A stretch of DNA of 64,000 nt, from NCBI GenBank assembly GCA_014218235.1, contig CM024766.1:73087207-73151206 (forward strand). Reading direction: 5' to 3'. Below, in pieces: positions 33,036 through 43,928 of the stretch (its first letter is position 1; the number at the start of each line of letters is the position of its first letter). The DNA comes from Colocasia esculenta. Taxonomy: Eukaryota > Streptophyta > Magnoliopsida > Alismatales > Araceae. The notes under the pieces were generated by a model, which was given only the letters and a program-made list of their open reading frames with translations, made no database searches and had not been told where the DNA came from. The position numbers and the translations under genes are program-made.

Positions 33036-34230
33036 TCAATGTCATTTGAAAAGCTCATTAGGTCTCTGAGATAAATATAGAAAGACTGGAAGAAAACACT
33101 TCAAAGAAAAAGATCAGCATCTCCTTGAAGACAGAAGAGACAAACTCAGATGAATCTATAGCCAATGAGAGCAGTGATGTAGACAGTGAAGAAGAAGCCT
33201 TCTGTAAATAATTTTGGCCAAGAAGAAACATCAATCAAGAAAAAGATTTTTTAGAAAGGATAAAGTAGTCAAGAAAATAGAACCTAGTTGTTATGAATGC
33301 AAGCATCTCGAACACTTGAAGACTGACTGCCCCAAGCTAAGGAAAAGGGAGTACCAAAAGAAAGAGTCTTTAATGAAAATCAAGAAGCACAAAAAGAAAG
33401 CTATGACAACTGCTTGGAATAATGAAGAAAGTTCATCTGAAGACTCAAGCTCAGATGAACAACAAGAAGAAAAAGCTCACCTTGCCTTTTTAGCAAATCT
33501 TGATGATAAGGTAAATTCTGACACCTCTTTTGATTCATTTTTAATTTCTGATAATGACAATTTAGAAGATGCATTTAATGAACTATATGAAAAGTATAGA
33601 GATGTATCTAAGCAACTATAATTATTAAAGAAAAATTTTGCATGTTTAGAAAACACTAACTCAGATCTGAAGTCTGAAACTGAACAATTTGAAAAATAGA
33701 TTGAAGAATTAAGACATAAGAACAATCTATTATGTGTGGATCTAAAAGAATTAGTAAAATAGAGAATCTAGAAAATGATAACATAATAAAAAAATTAAAT
33801 GAAGAAATGAAGATCCTAATAGAAGATTATATATACCTAAACTCTACAATAGACAAACTAACAAACGGAAAATCATCCATAATTTTAAAAGGTGCAAGAA
33901 GAAGTGGTAAAAAGAAATTTGGTGTAGGTTACACACCACTTGAGAATGAAGAAACAATAATATATCCTGAAACATTCCAATGCCAAAGTTCATACCCAAA
34001 GGCAATTATGTTAACAAAAACATAAGAAAATAGTATATTAAAAATAGAAATAAAATGAATGATCAAAACAACATAAACATTGCATGTTGTTTTCAATGTG
34101 ACAAGCTTGGTCACATAATAAGAAATTGCATAACAAAGCACCAGAAATGGATTCCGAACAAAGCTTTTTATGAAACTAACCACCAAGGGCCCAAAAGATT
34201 TTGGGTACCAAAATCTCAATAACTTTCGTG
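33036..34230 (+). pseudogene. C1 gag, 3' part with two zinc knuckles
   Basis: After the LINE the gag resumes (SMSFEKLI). A CCHC knuckle CYECKHLEHLKTDC sits at about 33289-33330, in an open frame 33214-33621 that ends in an acidic, coiled-coil-like region. A second, CFQCDKLGHIIRNC, is at about 34084-34125. Lysine and glutamate-rich stretches between them resemble the C2 gag. Stops and shifts separate the pieces. Confidence 0.8.
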
Positions 34231-34246
34231 CAGGTTATCCTTAAAG

Positions 34247-34796
34247 CATCCAAGTGGTACTTGGACAGTGGATGCTCAAGACAGATGACATGTGATAAGA
34301 AGTTATTCTCTTCAATCAAAGCAGAAGAAGGATCATTTACCTATAGAGATAATTGAAAAGAGACAGTTATTGGATGTGGCGCAGTAGGCAGCAAGAAGAA
34401 TAATCTAACTAAAGAAGTTCTTTGTGTCAAAAGATTTAAACACAATCTCATTAGCATAAGTTAGCTTTGTGACAAGGGATATCAAGTGAAATTTAAAAAA
34501 TCAAAATGTTTCATCATCAAGGAAGGTGAAACAATCTTTATAGCTCATAGAGAAAAGAACTTATATGTCCTGCAACTCGAAGATTTAAAGGATCAAGATG
34601 TATGTCTAACAACTAGTAAGAGCACTGATGTAGAATTATGACACAAAAAATTGGGTTACTCTAGCTTAGATGTGATCAGAAAATTAATAAAGCATGAACT
34701 AGTGAAAGGATTACCAAAGACCAGCACTCGCCATGATAAGGTTTATGAACCTTGTGCCAAAGGGAAACATGCCAAAACTTCCTTCAAATCAAAGAC
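34247..34796 (+). pseudogene. C1 protease and integrase zinc region
   Basis: Protease block WYLDSGCSRQMTCD at about 34252-34290 (active site DSG), then a decayed protease body (NLISIS, LCDKGYQV). The GAG-pre-integrase region follows with HKKLGY and CAKGKHAKTSF, and the reading is cut by the LTR at 34797. In-frame stops occur at several places. Confidence 0.8.
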
Positions 34797-36811
34797 TGTG
34801 ATGCCCCAACACGGAATATCAGGATGTGAAGCAGTTAATATAATGCAAGTATAGAGCAATATAAACATCAAACTACTGCACGGTTTTAAATAGTATAAAA
34901 CCAACTATATTTTCTTATTCCTTTCACCATGTCTATTACATTCACTAGTTCAGAGCCTTAAATACGATCCCAGAGAACTTCTTCATACTTAAATAAAAAC
35001 AGCTATCTAAACTAAACTCTAACAGTCTGGACAACACTGGGGTCACTCTTGATTCTGCTCATCCCCATCCTCTTGTGTGTGGTCCTCATCATCATTATAT
35101 TCACCTGAAGACAAATCACAATTACACAGGATGAACGATAATGCTTAGTAGGACTTAATATCTCGTAAAACAGGCATGCTTTAAGTGATTAATATCTTGG
35201 ATAGAAGGATAACTAGAGAGAACATTCAAGAGAGTCATAGCACATGATAATAAGGGCACAATAGTACTTAAAAAAAAAAAAGGAATATAACACATCTAGC
35301 ATGTTAAAGGATTAACCATATCATGAGATAGCACGTCATGATAGCACACTAGTCAAGATAGCACTTTTGATTGTCTTTAGATTATCGAGATAACTAGCAC
35401 TTGAGTGTAATGCCAAACACTCTGGTCAATAAACTCTCATGGGCACTAGCACTTTTGGGCGCATCCCCCAAGACTAGATCGGGCCCCTTATAATATTGCC
35501 AGACATTAGTCATGTTTATTATCTTTAGACAATCAGTTAATAGCCAATAGAGTATCAAGGATAGATGAGAGTAAGGAAAAATGGATGAGAGCATAAAGAA
35601 AATCTTGAATAGATGAATTTATAAAAAGATATAAACAGAAACAACAGGTTGGGCACGTAAAACGACAAGTAATACCAATGATAGTATGTGTTGCACAACA
35701 CAATTGGTACTGGCAGAAAGTTTGGATTCCTTTTCTTCTGGTTGGTGTGTGCATGTGAAGAAGAATCCAAGACAATGGAATAGATCATGCACATCTTCCA
35801 TGGAGAGAGAAATTAACATACTTTTAACCTTAATATTACCTGATATTGTTACAATCTTTACAGGAACTTGAAGATAGACTCATCACGGTATCAAGCAGAA
35901 CAATTCAGAAATCTGGGTTTCAACGCTAAAGCAAACACTTAGGTCTCGATGTATACGGCATGTAACTTATGGAAACAATTAAACAACTCCTAACAAGGTA
36001 TACTCAAAAGAAATCAAGGTCTTGACAAGAATTTCACGAAAAACAAGAGCAACTAAAAGGTCATGGGTACGTGAAATAATAGAACATTGAACATGAAAAT
36101 CTCACAACTTGAGAGATAAAATATGGGACAAACATGGGCTTTAGCTACTGGTTTCCTAGACTGTCTATGAACAAGATTATTTAGGTTTGTGCTTGAGAGA
36201 TTGCCTACTTTTGGACATTCCTAAGAAAATCTTCTGCACGACGAAGCAAAACGGGCTCTGGGGAAGAAAGCTCTGGTTGGGCGATCTCCTCCTTCTCTAG
36301 TGCTTTAGGTATTCTTCCGCAAGTCCTTTAGCAAGATGGTAACTCGCCCCCAAGGTCTTATGACGAGTATTTATAGATTTAGAGTTGTCAGGAATCCTAT
36401 CGTAACTAGAAAGTGGAGTTGCAGTTTTAACTTGATCCCTTCTGTGCCTAGAGGATTCCCATCCCAATAGGAGTGGGAAACCTTTAGAAACTCTCTCTCG
36501 ATGGGCACAAATTTGGATTAATATGGAAGTCTATTGATGGTTAAATGTCTGGGTTTGTAGTTGCCTAACTATTGGTAGGACTCCTATTAGGTTCCAGAAC
36601 TTTCATAGGAATCGTTTCCGTAACAGGTCTTCCTATTTGGTTTAGTTCTAGGGATTAGGTTTGGAATCCACTATTGGATTTAGTCACGTTTCTATGGTCC
36701 GTACTTTTCCTTTTTACTATCAGATAAATAGTTAACACGTGTTTTATAGTCTAGAAAATAACCGGTAACTTCATCATATACGAAGTCATACACGATTTAG
36801 TCATGGACAGT

Positions 36812-37270
36812 CGAAGCTAACTTCGTCATATATGAAGCTAACTTCATCATATCCGAAGTCCACTTCATTTTAGTCTTGATCAGTCGAAGCTTAACTTCAT
36901 CATATATGAAGTCTACTTCATTTTGGTCTTGAACAGTCGAAGTTTAACATTGTCATATACGAAGCTAACTTCATCATATCTGAAGTCTACTTCATCATAT
37001 ATGAAGTCGACTTCATTTTGGTCGTGATTAGTTGAAGCTTAACTTCGTTATATACGAAGCTAACTTCATCAAATCCGAAGTCCACTTCATCATATATGAA
37101 ATCTACTTTGTTTTGGTCTTGATCAATCGAAGCTTAACTTCATCATATACGAAGCTAACTTCATCATATCCGAAGTCCACTTCGTCATATAAGAAGTCTA
37201 CTTCGTTTTGGTCTTGATCAGTCGAAGCTTAACTTCGTCATATACAAAGCTAACTTCATCAATACCGAAG
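36812..37270 (-). repeat. (C/T)GAAG array, 20 sites
   Basis: Cores at 36812, 36833, 36854, 36885, 36907, 36938, 36960, 36981, 37002, 37033, 37055, 37076, 37097, 37128, 37150, 37171, 37192, 37223, 37245 and 37266. Every interval is 21, 22 or 31 bp. From 36938 on the order 22-21-21-31 repeats as a 95-bp unit. Each site is an inverted pair (CGAAG ... CTTCG) followed by TCATAT. Confidence 0.9.
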
Positions 37271-37318
37271 TTCAACTTTGACTGATAACGTTATATCTGG
37301 GCCAGTCGATTTGATACA

Positions 37319-37470
37319 TCGATTGCCCCAAACATCGATTACTGTTCAACATCAATTATCCTTTAACATCGATTATTAACTAACATCGATTACCTTGAAC
37401 ATTGTTTACCTTGAACATTGATTACCTTGAACATTGATTACCCTGAACATCGATTACTTGGACATCGATT
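37319..37470 (-). repeat. ACATCGATTAC array, 16-17 bp period
   Basis: TCGATT words or variants start at 37319, 37335, 37352, 37369, 37386, 37402, 37418, 37434, 37450 and 37465, intervals 15-17 bp, directly after the (C/T)GAAG array. Confidence 0.82.
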
Positions 37471-37600
37471 GCTGACCAACCCATAACGATTATTGACTAT
37501 TTTATCCATTGCTCTGTCGTTTAGTGCGCATTTAATCAAACCTCTTCATAGATTTATTATTCCTATTTATTTAGGGTTTATAAAAATTCGGGTTGTTACA

Positions 37601-38480
37601 AATATAACTGTTAACACCACCAAGCCTTTGGAGCTACTTGATATGGACTTATTTAGTGCAATATCTACAACAAGCTTGTGAGGAAAGAATTATGGATTTG
37701 TCATTGTTGATGACTTTCCTAGGTTCACATAGGTGTCATTCTTAGCACATAAAGATGACACATTAGAAGCCTTTGTAAAATTCAATAAACTAGTGGAGAA
37801 GGTTCAAAAGTTCTGCATAATTAGAGTTAAGGTCAAATCATGGAGGAGAATTTCAGAACAAGGAGTTCATAAGTTTATGTGAAGACCAAGGAATTAAGCA
37901 CAACTTTTCAGCACTAAGGACACCTTAGCAAAATGGAGTTGCTGAAAGAAAGAACAGAACACCATTGGACATGGCAAGAACAATGCTATTTGAGTACAAC
38001 TTGCTAAGATATTTTTGGGCAGAGACAATCAACACAACATGGTATATAATCAACAGAGCAATGATCAGGCCAATTTTGAAGAAGACTGCATATGAACTAT
38101 ACAAGGATAAGAAACCAAATGTTAGTCACCTCAAGCCATTCGGATGCAAATGCTACATTCTCAACAATGGTAAGTCAAATCTCGATAAGTTGGATGCAAA
38201 ATCTGATGAAAATATATTTCTTGGTTATACCTCAAAACCTAAAGCTTATAGAGTATTTAATAGAAAAACTTTATTAATTGGGCAAACCATTCATGTCATA
38301 TTTGATGAGGCTAACCCATCTTTAAGGAAAGAAAATGATAGTGATGATGAAGGGATAGGGGAACTAGTAGAAAAACTAAAGGACATCACCATCCGAGAAG
38401 AAAAGGTGGAGCCACCATTGGAGGATCTACTCCAAAGTGAACCCTCTCATGAAGATCTTCCTAGGGAGTGGAAATTTTAG
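37601..38480 (+). pseudogene. C1 integrase core
   Basis: Resumes after the solo LTR with LELLDMDLF and YGFVIVDDF, the first acidic blocks of copia integrase. Past a decayed stretch, 37965-38480 reads MARTMLFEYNLLRYFW, INRAMIRPILKKTAYEL and LKPFGCKCYI, the copia integrase C-terminal signature, ending in an acidic linker. The glutamate block (VAERKNRT) lies across a frameshift near 37950. Confidence 0.82.
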
Positions 38481-39493
38481 AAGGATCATCCCAAAGACAA
38501 TGTCATAGGTGATCCAAGTCAAGGGGTAAGAACAAGAGGTAATGTGATTCCTTGCAATTACCTAGCTTTTGTCTCTCAAATTAAGCCTAGGACAGTCAAT
38601 GAGGCACTGACTACTGACTCTTGGATTTTAGTCATGCAAGATGAACTTAATTAGTTCAGGAGAAACCATGTTTAGACTCTTGTACCTAGACCATAAAACC
38701 ATCTAGTTATTGGCACCAAATGAGTGTTCAGAAACAAGGTGGATGAGATTGGTGTCATCACTAAGAATAATAAGGCTAGACTAGTAGCTCAAGGCTATTC
38801 TCAAGAGTAAGACATAGATTTTGATGAAACTATATACTAGTAGCTAGACTTGAGACAATTAGAATTTTATTGGCATATGCATCTGCACTGGACTTAAAAC
38901 TTTTTCAAATGGATGTTAAATCTGCTTTCTAAATGATTTTATCAAAGAAGAAGTATATGTAGAACAATCACATGGTTTTGATGATCCTGATTTCCCTAAT
39001 CATGTTTTCAAATTGCATAAGGCACTTTATAGTCTGAAACAAACACATAGAGCTTGGTATGAAGGACTAAGTGCATTTCTTCTAAATCATGGTTTTGTTA
39101 GAGGAAAGGTAGATATCACTTTGTTTATTAATCGTGTTTACAAAGCACCTTAATAGTGCAAATCTATGTTGTTGACATTATTTTCGAAGCTATTGATAAA
39201 TCTCTTTACAAGTACTTTGAAAGATTGATGCAGAGAGAATTTGAGATGAGTATGATGGGGGAATTGACTTAATTCTTTGGACTTCAAAACAAGACAAGGA
39301 AGGAACCCACATCAACTAGACCAAGTACATCAAGGAGTTGCTAAAGAAGTTTGGATTCGAACAGTCAAAGCCTTTACCCACTCCAATGAGCACCTCTGCC
39401 AAGTTAGACAGTGATCCTTAAGGTAAGAAAGGTATGATCGGTTATCTACTATATTTAACTGCTAGTAGATCGAACATTTAATTTAGTGTCTGC
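38481..39493 (+). pseudogene. C1 reverse transcriptase (RVT_2 type)
   Basis: Heavily decayed, but copia RT blocks can be read across frames: VNEALTTDSWILVMQDELN, KARLVAQGYSQE, FQMDVKSAF, EEVYVEQ, FKLHKALY and RAWYEGL. No segment longer than about 60 codons remains open. It would have copied C1 RNA. Confidence 0.75.
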
Positions 39494-40010
39494 ATGTGTG
39501 CTAAATACCAAGCAGATCTTAAAGAATCCTATTCAATTTCAATTGAAAGATTTTTTAGATATTTATCACATACATCCAAATTAAGACTGTGGTTTTCAAG
39601 ATCATGTAAGATGAATTTAATTGGTTATTATGATGTTGATTATGCTGGATGCAAAGTAGATAGAAAAAACACCAATGGTTCCTGTCAGTTTCTTACAAGG
39701 TGTTTGATCTTCTGGTCCTTAGGAAAGTAGAACTAAGTTGCTTTGTCGACATCCAATCTGTACCTCTGTTATGTGACAATACCAGTGCAATCAATCTCAC
39801 AAAGAATCTAGTACAACATTAAAGAACTAAGCATATTGAGGTCAGGTATCATTTCCTTAGAGATCATGTAACATAAAGTAATATAGCCATATCATTTGTA
39901 GATACTACAAATCAGTTGGCAGACATCTTCATAAAAGCTCTATTTGAAGAGAGATTCACCTCTCTCAGAAGGGAACTGAGTATGTGCAATTTTTAGAAGA
40001 TTTTTTCTGT
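39494..40010 (+). pseudogene. C1 RNase H
   Basis: YDVDYAGCKVDRKNTNGSC matches the start of copia RNase H (C2 has CDADYAGCKLDRKSTSG). Later SVPLLCDNTSAIN-like, KHIEVRYHF and LADIF blocks and a final RRELSMCNF can be read in shifted frames. The catalytic region around SLSTAEAEY is deleted or altered near 39730. Confidence 0.75.
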
Positions 40011-40595
40011 AAAAACTGAACAATATTAAATTTTTTAGAGTTACTTGGAATGATGCACAACTTCTATTCTAAAATCATTGAACTTCTCTCACAAATTGAC
40101 ACTCACTTGCTGTCTCATTTCTGCAGCTGGAACATGACCTTAAACACTTTTGTCCTCTGTGTGTTCCTTGCCTCTCTTATTAAAATCTTTGTATACTTCT
40201 CATAAATTGGAAGAAACCCTTTGTTTACTTTCCACTCAATAGTATATATACTTTTCCTTTGTTTCCTTTCAAATTTGGATCATGATCATAAACTACTCTT
40301 TTCTGACTAGTCCTCTATATTTAACTCTTTTATCTTCTGAGATTGGCATGAACTCAGGGGGAGCCTTGGACTAAAGGGGAGCTTCCATTAATCTTTTTAA
40401 ATTTCCTGATTTCTCTACCCTATTATTTTTTCATTGGTCATGATTATTCCATAGCTTTTTCTTTTGGTTATTGACATAAAGGGGGAGAGAAATACATATC
40501 ATTTATGTGTGTAGACTATTAAAATTTTAGTTAAGCTCTTGAGTATTAAAATTTCAGCTAGGAGTTTTGTCATCACCAAAAAAGGGGAGATTGCT
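40011..40595 (+). other. C1 3' untranslated region and polypurine tract
   Basis: No coding capacity beyond RNase H. Two purine-rich patches (AAAGGGGAG at 40374, AAGGGGGAGAG at 40480) precede the polypurine tract AAAAAAGGGGAGA at 40579-40591, next to the 3' LTR. Unlike C2, there is no room for an extra ORF here. Confidence 0.75.
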
Positions 40596-40909
40596 GACTC
40601 TTTTATCTCCATGTCTATGTATTTTGGTGACAACAAAACCCAAAAGATTATTTCTTTAATCCTATCTATACCTTTCATACTTATTGTCTCATATCTATTT
40701 TGTTCTTAATATTTCTTCAAGATACTCTGCATTAATAGGATTAACATATTCTTGTTCCATTAAGTCAATCAAGAGGTCAAATAAGCCTTTTCGTGAATCT
40801 AAGGATCATTACTATAAGTATTCCAAGAAACTCAATTTAATTCCGTAATATTCTCTTTGTGAAGATCTTCTAAGTCCACATTGACTGGAATGTTTGTATC
40901 TTGAGCAGT

Positions 40910-41000
40910 CGAAGTCTCACTTCGTCATATGTGAAGCTCACTTCGCCATATTTGAAGTCTCACTTCGTCATATGTGAAGCTCACTTCGTCATATCCGAAG
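40910..41000 (+). repeat. (C/T)GAAG array in the C1 3' LTR
   Basis: Cores at 40910, 40932, 40953, 40975 and 40996, intervals 22, 21, 22, 21. The unit is the same inverted pair plus TCATAT as in the solo LTR at 36812-37270. Confidence 0.85.
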
Positions 41001-41379
41001 TTCCACTTCAACTGATTGCATGTACTTTGATCCAATCGAAGCACTATCCAAAGTTTCAAATATTCATTGATATACGAAGTATCATCCGAAGCTTCATTTC
41101 ATTAATATTTAAAGTCACAATTCAACTGACTACATGTACTTTGGTCCATTCGAGGTACCACTTAATCACATCCGAAGTTTCTACTTGTTTTATACGAAGT
41201 TCCACTTTGACTGTCATTGTTATTTTTGTGGACCAGTTGAAGTCCCACTTCGACTGACTGCTTGATAGTCTTGATCAGTCGAAGTTCCATATCGATTGAT
41301 GTCATTTTTCTTTCGATTGATGTTAAGATCTTTCGATTGATGTTATATATATTTTATCCTATCAATTGATGAACAAATA

Positions 41380-41984
41380 TGTGGCGGTTGAGGGTGCATC
41401 CGTGACAGAAATGGTATTGTTCAGGTTGCCATTGCTCACTATTATGGCTTTGGCAGTAGTATGCTTGCAGAGACTAGGGCGTTGTGTGATGGCATTCGTC
41501 TTGCACTCTCCTTAGGCTATCGTCTTTCAGTGATCTACTCGGATTCCCTCTCTCTGGCCAACTCGCTCCAGCAGAATAGATGCTCCTCATGGAGATCGTA
41601 CAGGTGGTGGCGGGTTGTGAGGAATTTCTTTCAAAGTCACTCAATTCAAATCTCCCACATCTTCAGGGAATCTAATCAGGTGGCGGACATGCTTGCCAAC
41701 CACGCTATTTCCTCTAAGCACAATAAAGTTTTTTGGGGTTCTCTTTCTTTACCTCGCTCATGTAAAGGGCCGGTTATCATTGATAAAACATGCCTTCAAC
41801 ATGTCAGATGTACTTGAGGAGGGGATAGTCTTCTTCACTGTAATTTTCCATGGCTTTATATTTATATTTTGGCCCAAGTGTTTTCACTGGTGGAGTGGGT
41901 CCACTCTTTCCTTCTGGGGTAGGGTGCACTCTCCTAGTTTGAGAACCCTGAGGACCTTTTAATAAAAAAAACATGTATTAAAAA
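41380..41984 (+). mobile_element. 5'-truncated LINE with RNase H remnant
   Basis: About 605 bp flanked by aacaaata at 41372-41379 and 41985-41992; the paralogous 5' LTR near 21992 has this word once and no insert. It encodes the end of a LINE ORF2 (41461-41817): ETRALCDGIRLALSLGYRLS, VIYSDSLSLANSLQQNRC and RESNQVADMLANHAI. It is related to the RNase H of the LINE at 27229-33022 but keeps the catalytic aspartate (YSDS). An A-rich tail follows a GGGTGCACTCTCCTAG-type 3' end. Confidence 0.9.
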
Positions 41985-42790
41985 AACAAATAAAATATTT
42001 CCTATCGATTGGTGAATAAATGACATGTTTCTATCGATTCTTCTTCTGATTATTGAAAATAATATTAAATACATCAATTGGTATTATAAAGCTTTTAGTA
42101 CTCATATTTCATGATCGAATATTTTTATGGGCTACCAACTGGTATGTAAGACCATTTCAATTAACTTATATATCTTATCAATTGGTCTTTATAACTGTAA
42201 TATTGTTTGCCTTAGTCTAACATTTTTGAAAAGTCTTGACCGCCCCAAATTGTTTAGAAAATATCCTTTGGCACTCAAACTGCTTAAATTCAAATTTGGT
42301 TTCATGCTTTGACAAAAGATCTCACGCATATCTCTACATTAAATGTCTAGAAAACCTTTTAGACCCAAGGTGTATGTTCACATCTCAAACCTATTACTGA
42401 TAACCTTTCTTTCTTATTAGATAAAAAGGGAGCTACCTGTAGACACCTGATTTTGGCTTACGAGCTGAACCATATTTCTTGTTCTCTTAATAAGCCCCAA
42501 GTTGGTCACTCACTTGAGCCCATGGATTAGCCACGTTTTGAGCCCATTTAAGCCTAATTCTCAGCTTATCTCATCCGATTATCACTTCAAGGGTCCTTGT
42601 CCTAGGGTTCCAACCCTCAGACCTTAACGCGACGGCCTTGGAGGTCACATTCATGTCAACTAACCAATTATAATATTTAAATAATCAATTATATTTCCTA
42701 ATAATCAATTATAATCCTAATATGATCGGTTATCCTTAATGCGACAGGTTGTGGCTTCGTGTTAGAATCATGGTCATGTCTACGCTGACC

Positions 42791-42889
42791 GCCGCGACAG
42801 CCCATGCATATCTATTCACGTGTCTTCAGTGTCGCGACCATCTTGGCCGTCGTGACAAGCTATGTCGCGCCCCTAAGATCCGTCGCGAC
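42791..42889 (+). repeat. GTCGCGAC array in the D LTR, first block
   Basis: Words start at 42791, 42831, 42849, 42864 and 42882, intervals 40, 18, 15, 18. Exact GTCGCGAC at 42831 and 42882. Confidence 0.65.
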
Positions 42890-43695
42890 AGTGTTCTGCA
42901 TGCGTTGTCTCTGTAACCACCTCCCCTTTATCCTCCATTGGACTCTATCCTCATCCACAACCACTCTCCAACCGCCCATCCTCGGTTTGAGGATCCATCT
43001 CACCTTGGAACTCTTTTAGGACTCTTCCCATGCAGATTTACTTGGTTTTTTATCATTTTCTTGGGCCATTATCACTTAAGGATGGGATACTCTCTCTCTC
43101 CTCTCTATATAAGTGACCACTTTCTTATGAACGAAGTAGGGACCCATAGCTACCACGAAGTGTTACCAAAATCTCACCAGAGCTCCCCCTTAGCTCGTAG
43201 CCCTCCCATTTCCTCTCATTTTTCCATTATTCTCTTCATCAAGTCACACTCTTTCTTCATGCATGGAACTTGGTAGCTGGGAAGGTGACATCCATGACCA
43301 TCCAAGGCTACTGCATGACTCAAGGAGCACCTCCTTCAGCAAGGGAGTCACCCCTTTGGGGCCCTTTCTTCCCTCTTTCCTTCTCATTTTCTTTCAAGGA
43401 TGTTGTTATTTTCTTTTTAAATAGTAGCATATCTCCATTCCTAAGTTTTATACAACCCAAGGGGTTTCCAAACACCCCCAGGTTCGTTCCCTCCATGCTT
43501 CCTTTCTCCCTTTTCATTTTGAGTAGATACTTCACTTAAATATGGTCTAATAGGGTTTCTTTCTTTTGTTTCCTTACTTTGGCAGGTTTTACAACAAGAT
43601 CAGTTGAGGGGCTCTCATCCTTTGGCCGGCCGGAGGATGGGAAGGAGGTCCTCCCATCTATCTCCCGCACTACTAAGAAGGTGTGAAGCTACCCT

Positions 43696-43770
43696 GTCGC
43701 GACATAAAGAATGCGACTGGTCGGGGCGTCACGGCAAGCTTCGGATCGCGATGGGTCATCCCATTGCGAC
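43696..43770 (+). repeat. GTCGCGAC array in the D LTR, second block
   Basis: Words start at 43696 (exact), 43710, 43728, 43745 and 43763, intervals 14, 18, 17, 18. Similar words occur past the LTR at 44290, 44308 and 44319 and at 44510, 44528, 44539 and 44557, with intervals 18 and 11. Confidence 0.6.
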
Positions 43771-43928
43771 ACCAATAAGTGGCCCTTCTCACCTCGTTTT
43801 CGTAGCACGTTAGCCTTTAATCTTCATTCATATCAAAGGGAAACATGTTAGGTGGTGATCACACTTCCTATACCATCGGTGACATTTCATGCGGTGTGTT
43901 CCGAGGGGTGCGCAACGCCGTGATTACA

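Larger units (their letters stand above)
34797..37600 (-). repeat. solo LTR (gypsy-like), minus strand
   Basis: On the minus strand it starts TGTAACAACCCGAATTTTTA and ends GGGGCATCACA; 2804 bp. It interrupts C1 between the zinc region and core of integrase. Flanks (aagac and aatat) do not form a clear duplication, so this is old or the edges are off by a few bases. It shares the GGGGCCCGATCT block (reverse strand, about 35477-35490) with the solo LTR at 23267-26264. It holds two dense word arrays, at 36812-37270 and 37319-37470. Confidence 0.78.
9701..42437 (+). mobile_element. C1: old Ty1/copia element, split by five insertions
   Basis: Copia order on the + strand: 5' LTR (9701-26603 with insertions), tRNA-iMet primer site, gag with two zinc knuckles, protease, integrase, RT, RNase H, polypurine tract, and a 3' LTR broken at 42437. 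Integrase before RT defines Ty1/copia. Insertions inside: A2, a solo LTR (23267-26264), a LINE (27229-33022), a solo LTR (34797-37600) and a short LINE (41380-41984). Its coding regions are full of stops, and the two LTRs differ by eye at several percent or more, so it is the oldest complete layer. The gag start and long LTR resemble SIRE/Maximus types; the lineage is inferred. Confidence 0.88.
40596..42437 (+). repeat. C1 3' LTR, broken at its right side
   Basis: Matches 9701-9908 plus 21375-22435. Contains the (C/T)GAAG array at 40910-41000 and a small LINE insertion at 41380-41984. Stops at 42437 where element D begins; the remaining LTR should lie beyond the window. It shows the empty target of A2 (near 40800). 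Confidence 0.85.
42438..43928 (+). repeat. D 5' LTR (boundaries partly inferred)
   Basis: Starts TGTAGACACCTGATTTTGGC where the C1 LTR homology stops, and ends GTGATTACA before a primer-like sequence. About 1.49 kb; no second copy is in the window to confirm the right edge. Carries GTCGCGAC words at 42791-42889 and 43696-43770. Confidence 0.62.

Noticed and set aside
36812..37270. Direct repeats at regular spacing as a CRISPR array
   Set aside because: The host is a plant, the units are themselves diverged and lie inside an LTR, and there are no unique spacers or cas genes.
34797..37600. Target-site duplication for this solo LTR
   Set aside because: The flanks aagac and aatat do not match beyond two bases, so no duplication can be claimed.
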